Shown piece after piece: positions 6,687 through 9,545 of a DNA stretch of 9,545 bases (position 1 is the stretch's first letter; each line of letters opens with the position of its first letter). Under the pieces are notes generated by a model. That model was not told the origin of the DNA and searched no databases. It saw only the letters and a program-made list of their open reading frames with translations. The position numbers and the translations under genes are program-made. The stretch comes from an uncultured Eubacteriales bacterium (GTDB lineage Bacteria; Bacillota; Clostridia; Oscillospirales; Acutalibacteraceae): positions 1 to 9,545 of the forward strand of contig ONWI01000062.1 of assembly GCA_900321515.1 (NCBI GenBank). The letters run 5' to 3'.

Positions 6687-7478
6687 CTAAGAGCCTGTTT
6701 TCATAAGTTCAATTTCCTCGCCCTCATCAACGATCAGAAGGTTGGGCGAGTCAAACTTTTCAGCTCTGGCGCGATCAAAATACACCCCGTTTTCCGCGAT
6801 AACATGATACGGAATATCGTGCTTTGCTCCCACCAGTCCCGCGCAGACAGCAGCTTCCTCAATATCCATGTTATAAACCCCGTCGCAGCAGTAGAACGCA
6901 TAATCAATATGCTTTGCCGAAAGCCCGGGCATCTGTTTTGTTCTGCTCGTATCGCCCGACACATAAACCGACACACCGTCGGAGAGAGTTATGACATATC
7001 CAACACAGTTCTTTACGCTGTGCTGTCTGTTGTAACCGGCTTCAACCGCTTCTACCGTGGCAAAGCCAAAATCAAAGGTCCTGTACTTCCCTTTTGCAAG
7101 AGACTCCTTCCATGTGACGGTCTTGCAATCGGGATTGCGGTTTGACACCTTTTTAACCGCGTTGTGATCATAATGACCGTGTGTGATAAGAATTAGATCA
7201 GCCGCGGGTTCATATCCGTCCCCTACAAAAGGATCAATATAGATTACCTTTTCTTCCCGCGTAATAATTCTGATGCTTGCATGTCCCATATAAAGCAGTC
7301 TTGCACCGGCTGATTCTGTGAGATCGCTCTTCCTGTCCGGGTTTTCCTGCTTTTCTGTAGAAGCCGCGGTCTGATTCTGATCATTATCTTCGGTACGCTC
7401 TGACGAATTTCCCACACATGAAGTAAAAGTCAGCAGCAGAGAGAGCGACATCAGTATTGCTTTAACCGCTTTCATCAT
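6687..7478 (-). CDS. MBL-fold metallo-hydrolase, predicted lipoprotein (UlaG/YtkL-like)
   Basis: The protein has 263 aa. It starts with a lipoprotein signal (MMKAVKAILMSLSLLLTFTS, Cys21 as lipidation site), followed by a Ser/Asp/Glu/Gln-rich linker to about residue 57. The metallo-beta-lactamase fold then begins with LLYMGHASIRI and IDPFVGDGYEPAADLILITH. The metal motif HGHYDH is at 100-105 (ligands H100, H102, D104, H105), GDTSRT gives D176, and H153, H220 and H225 are candidates for the remaining ligands. The family includes UlaG-like lactonases and phosphodiesterases, but the substrate is unknown. It should be anchored to the outer face of the membrane. The start is ATG 7478 or the adjacent ATG 7475; GGGGG at 7484-7488 serves as SD and favours either. 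It follows the RnfC-like gene by 44 nt with no terminator between, so the two are probably one transcript ending at the 6625-6671 hairpin. Confidence 0.85.
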   Translation of the reverse strand: MMKAVKAILMSLSLLLTFTSCVGNSSERTEDNDQNQTAASTEKQENPDRKSDLTESAGARLLYMGHASIRIITREEKVIYIDPFVGDGYEPAADLILITHGHYDHNAVKKVSNRNPDCKTVTWKESLAKGKYRTFDFGFATVEAVEAGYNRQHSVKNCVGYVITLSDGVSVYVSGDTSRTKQMPGLSAKHIDYAFYCCDGVYNMDIEEAAVCAGLVGAKHDIPYHVIAENGVYFDRARAEKFDSPNLLIVDEGEEIELMKTGS

Positions 7479-7522
7479 AATAACCCCCAGTATATTTTCT
7501 GAATACAGCCATGCTGTAATAA

Positions 7523-8800
7523 TCACATCTGCGAACGCCTGTGCTTTTTCAAAGCGCGCATTATGTCGGACGCCTCTATGCCAGAGGGACACACCGCGCT
7601 GCACGCTCCGCAGCCCGAACATTGCTCCGTTCCGAAGGAAGCTGCCGTTTCGATGTCTCCTCTTTCGTAATACCGCATGGCGAGGTAGACAGGCAGACCC
7701 ATAGGACATACCGTGACACACTTGCCGCAGCGGGTGCAGGCGGATTTTTCCTGACATCTGAGCGAATGCATTACCGTGATAGCCCGGGTTCCCACAGGCA
7801 CAGGTGTCTGCATATCGGTAACGGTAATTCCATTCATTGTATCTCCGAATATCACATAGTTCGGCACTTTGTTCACCCCGACGAACCTGAGCACATCCTC
7901 AAGAGGTGTGCCGTTTACTATCATAGCATTGCAAGGGTGCTTTATGCAGTCTCCGGAGACCGTGACAATGCAGTTTGTCTGAGGTATCCCTCGAATAAGC
8001 GCGTTTGCGGCAGCCCTAAGCGCCTGCACGCCTATCGGGAGAAAATTACCCTTTGGATAATACTGCCTTCTGAATTTTGATATCAGCGGGAAGCCTCCGC
8101 TCATTCTGACAGGTTTGACAAAACCGAATCTGTCGGCATCCGGGCGCATATGCACTTCGTCGCAGTCGAATATTGCCAGCTTTGCGCTGCCTCCGTCAAT
8201 CGCCTTCAACACCACGGTGATACCGTCGGTCACGTCCTCGCCGAATTCGCTCACGGTTTTCAGTGCGCTGCTGATATACGGGCTGTCATCCAACGCGATG
8301 GCGGCAATTTCCCTGATATTCTGTTGACGCGCGCGAAGGATTTTGGTTATCAGCGCCTCTCCGTCAAATTCGTCAATAATTCCCGCCTGATGAATGGTAT
8401 GCAGCACACCGTCGATTGTCATCGAACCGAGACTGTGCTGCACGGTCGGCAGGGGCGGAACCGAAATATCGGGACGTATGACCGCACAGAACAGCCTGCC
8501 CATCACAGGATGTTCCATCGCCGTGATGTCCTCCACAAATCCGGAAACAGGCGACATTACCCACGATGGACCTATTTCATTTGACGGGGTTTTCGTGCGG
8601 GCAAGCGGAGAAAACCTCGCACATCGGTCTCCCTTGCGCGGCACCGGGAACATATTGCCTCCGCACGGGTCATACAACGGCACATGCACACACTCTCTGA
8701 TCGGCACAGAACAAAGCGGAGCGGAAAATGCAGGCTCCTTGTGCTGTTCCAGATCGACATGTCTGCCGGTGTTGAATATATTAATGCTTTTCTTATTCAA
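7523..8800 (-). CDS. Divergent RnfC-like protein with two 4Fe-4S clusters
   Basis: The 425-aa protein (numbered from TTG 8800) follows the RnfC domain order. A lipoyl-like segment contains VHVPLYDPCGGN and GPSWVMSPVSGFVEDI (77-92). The Rossmann/SLBB region contains IHQAGI, a YYPKGN segment and IVTVSGDCIKHP. Two clusters follow: C355-x2-C358-x2-C361-x3-C365 and C394-x2-C397-x2-C400-x3-C404. In RnfC this subunit takes electrons from NADH via FMN. Here the glycine loop normally reading GxGGAGFPT is DEFDGEALIT, and the ECEPYI motif is DDSPYI, so flavin/NADH use is doubtful. The long C-terminal repeat tail of proteobacterial RnfC is absent. No rnfABDEG gene is in view. SD AGAGGTGA (8809-8816) stands 8 nt before TTG 8800; GTG 8812 is an alternative adding four residues but lies inside that SD. 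PrdC-like or PduS-like electron carriers are other relatives to consider. Confidence 0.8.
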   Translation of the reverse strand: MNKKSINIFNTGRHVDLEQHKEPAFSAPLCSVPIRECVHVPLYDPCGGNMFPVPRKGDRCARFSPLARTKTPSNEIGPSWVMSPVSGFVEDITAMEHPVMGRLFCAVIRPDISVPPLPTVQHSLGSMTIDGVLHTIHQAGIIDEFDGEALITKILRARQQNIREIAAIALDDSPYISSALKTVSEFGEDVTDGITVVLKAIDGGSAKLAIFDCDEVHMRPDADRFGFVKPVRMSGGFPLISKFRRQYYPKGNFLPIGVQALRAAANALIRGIPQTNCIVTVSGDCIKHPCNAMIVNGTPLEDVLRFVGVNKVPNYVIFGDTMNGITVTDMQTPVPVGTRAITVMHSLRCQEKSACTRCGKCVTVCPMGLPVYLAMRYYERGDIETAASFGTEQCSGCGACSAVCPSGIEASDIMRALKKHRRSQM

Positions 8801-8903
8801 GCCATTATTCACCTCTTGAATTATATATTAAAAAGGTGGTTTAATAATTTTAATATTTATTTTCAATTATAATAATAATACCGCCGTGGAGGTAAGTCAA
8901 TAG

Positions 8904-9353
8904 ATGAAAATAAAATTGCCGCCCGAAAATCCCTGTAAATCGGCATTTGTCAGTTTGTCCAGGGAAGAGCTGTTATATTCCGGGGTAACAGAGAGTGAAA
9001 TTACTCTTCAAAATGAAAATACAAGGCTGCTTCTCAAAAATATCTTTATCCTGCTGCGAGAAACCGCGGGACTTTACAGGGACGGGAATTACGTCACAGT
9101 TGTCTGCCGCCCTCTGAAAAACGGCGGATGCCTTTTTTACATTCAGTTTACTGCGGAACCAAGCAATATTCTTTATTCCTTCGCCGGAACCGACGACCTT
9201 CTCGACGCTCTGAGCCAATTGAACAGGCAATCCGGAGCCGGACTGTCCGGGCTTGCAATTACGAGTTCGCAAGATGCGCAGACTATTTACATACCGGCGC
9301 AATATCATCTGTCGCCAGCCCAGATCGCAATTCTCAGAGAATACTCTGAGTAA
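8904..9353 (+). CDS. Short MecA-like adaptor protein (tentative)
   Basis: The 149-aa protein has an N-terminal part (1-82) that lines up by eye with the MecA/YpbH N-domain. MKIKLPPEN is followed by a LSREELLYSGVTESEI helix region, a second helix (RLLLKNIFILLRETAG) and strands ending YVTVVCRPLKNGGCLFYIQF. A second part (88-149) has ILYSFAGTDDLLDALSQLN, like the start of the MecA C-domain (RFGDFEDVISLSKLN), and ends TIYIPAQYHLSPAQIAILREY. In the family the N-domain binds substrates and the C-domain binds the ClpC unfoldase. The protein is much shorter than the roughly 218 aa of Bacillus MecA; the missing part is the linker and the middle of the C-domain. ATG 8904 has SD GGAGG (8888-8892). A TATAAT (8868-8873) could be its -10, without a recognisable -35. 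It diverges from the RnfC-like gene. The family call is similarity by eye only. Confidence 0.55.
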   Translation: MKIKLPPENPCKSAFVSLSREELLYSGVTESEITLQNENTRLLLKNIFILLRETAGLYRDGNYVTVVCRPLKNGGCLFYIQFTAEPSNILYSFAGTDDLLDALSQLNRQSGAGLSGLAITSSQDAQTIYIPAQYHLSPAQIAILREYSE

Positions 9354-9545
9354 AAAGGATTGCAATTTCACATGATTTGCGGTACAATAACAACAGCCCA
9401 ATATATTGTGGTCATTCACTTTATGTAAGAGCCTGCTGACGTATCTCTCCACGCACGTCTGGCTTGCATCCTTTCCGCCATATTTTGCCAAAATCCTCGT
9501 TAATACACAAAGTATTGCCTGCGGTTTTGGCTTCATCTGGCGAAA
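9354..9545. other. Non-coding or unassigned tail of the window
   Basis: I see no gene I can support here. A minus-strand frame stays open from 9536 into the mecA-like gene, but it overlaps that gene by about 380 nt and has no family I recognise. The stretch holds a small palindrome CAATATATTG and the nested inverted repeat at 9487-9531. No clear terminator follows the mecA-like gene. Confidence 0.4.
9487..9531. repeat. Symmetric nested inverted repeat
   Basis: GCCAAAA (9487-9493) and TTTTGGC (9525-9531) pair over 7 bp. Inside them AATAC (9502-9506) and GTATT (9512-9516) pair over 5 bp around the same centre (9509), with 8 unpaired bases on each side. The shared centre suggests a folded element such as an interspersed repeat end or structured RNA. 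The window ends 14 bases later, so its extent is unknown. Confidence 0.4.

Noticed and set aside
7489..7494. TATACT (minus strand) as an internal promoter of the MBL gene
   Set aside because: Transcription would start within the SD of the gene, and no fitting -35 exists.
7504..7518. Inverted repeat TACAGC-CAT-GCTGTA between the RnfC-like and MBL genes
   Set aside because: Six base pairs with a 3-nt loop and no T-tract on the transcribed strand; not a terminator, and short enough to be chance.
7479..7757. 93-residue N-terminal extension of the MBL lipoprotein reading frame
   Set aside because: It overlaps the iron-sulphur end of the RnfC-like gene, has no family character, and would bury the lipoprotein signal that begins at 7478.
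8973..9536. 187-aa minus-strand reading frame
   Set aside because: Most of it is antisense to the mecA-like gene, it has no recognisable domain, and no SD stands out before its ATG.

Overview
The window looks like chromosomal DNA of an endospore-forming Gram-positive bacterium of the Clostridia, possibly Ruminococcaceae/Oscillospiraceae. The reasons are a full-length SpoVAD sporulation protein, a gatCAB operon, a LytR-CpsA-Psr (LCP) cell-wall enzyme, a MecA-like adaptor, strong GGAGG-type ribosome binding sites and frequent likely TTG starts. The family assignment is inference. No rRNA, tRNA, CRISPR array, transposase or phage gene is visible.

Layout. Positions 1-190 (minus) hold the first 63 codons of a TrkA-type potassium-uptake regulator, with a clear sigma-A-type promoter at 235-263. 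Positions 458-1462 (plus) hold spoVAD, standing alone rather than between spoVAC and spoVAE. A perfect 20-bp hairpin (1464-1515) then closes spoVAD and the convergent gatCAB operon. gatC (4792-4505), gatA (4481-3003) and gatB (2985-1543) form a compact minus-strand operon encoding the tRNA-dependent amidotransferase. It is driven from a promoter at 5031-5060 through a leader of about 230 nt that contains a perfect 18-bp palindrome. Diverging from it is an LCP gene (5276-6616) with its own consensus-like promoter and a palindrome in its short leader. A second bidirectional hairpin (6625-6671) separates it from the next minus-strand pair.

That pair, transcribed from about 8800 down to 6687, is a divergent RnfC-like iron-sulphur protein followed 44 nt later by a metallo-beta-lactamase-fold lipoprotein. 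The RnfC-like protein keeps both 4Fe-4S clusters but has lost the recognisable NADH/FMN-binding motifs of RnfC, and no other Rnf subunit gene is nearby. This is the least ordinary coding content here. Divergent from it is a short MecA-like adaptor gene (8904-9353). The last 190 bases hold no gene I can support but do contain a symmetric nested inverted repeat (9487-9531) that could belong to an interspersed repeat.

Most of the window is housekeeping (K+ uptake, Gln/Asn-tRNA amidation, cell-wall polymer attachment) plus one sporulation gene. The candidates for something undescribed are the orphan RnfC-like/MBL pair, the shortened MecA-like protein and the palindromes in the gatCAB and LCP leaders.
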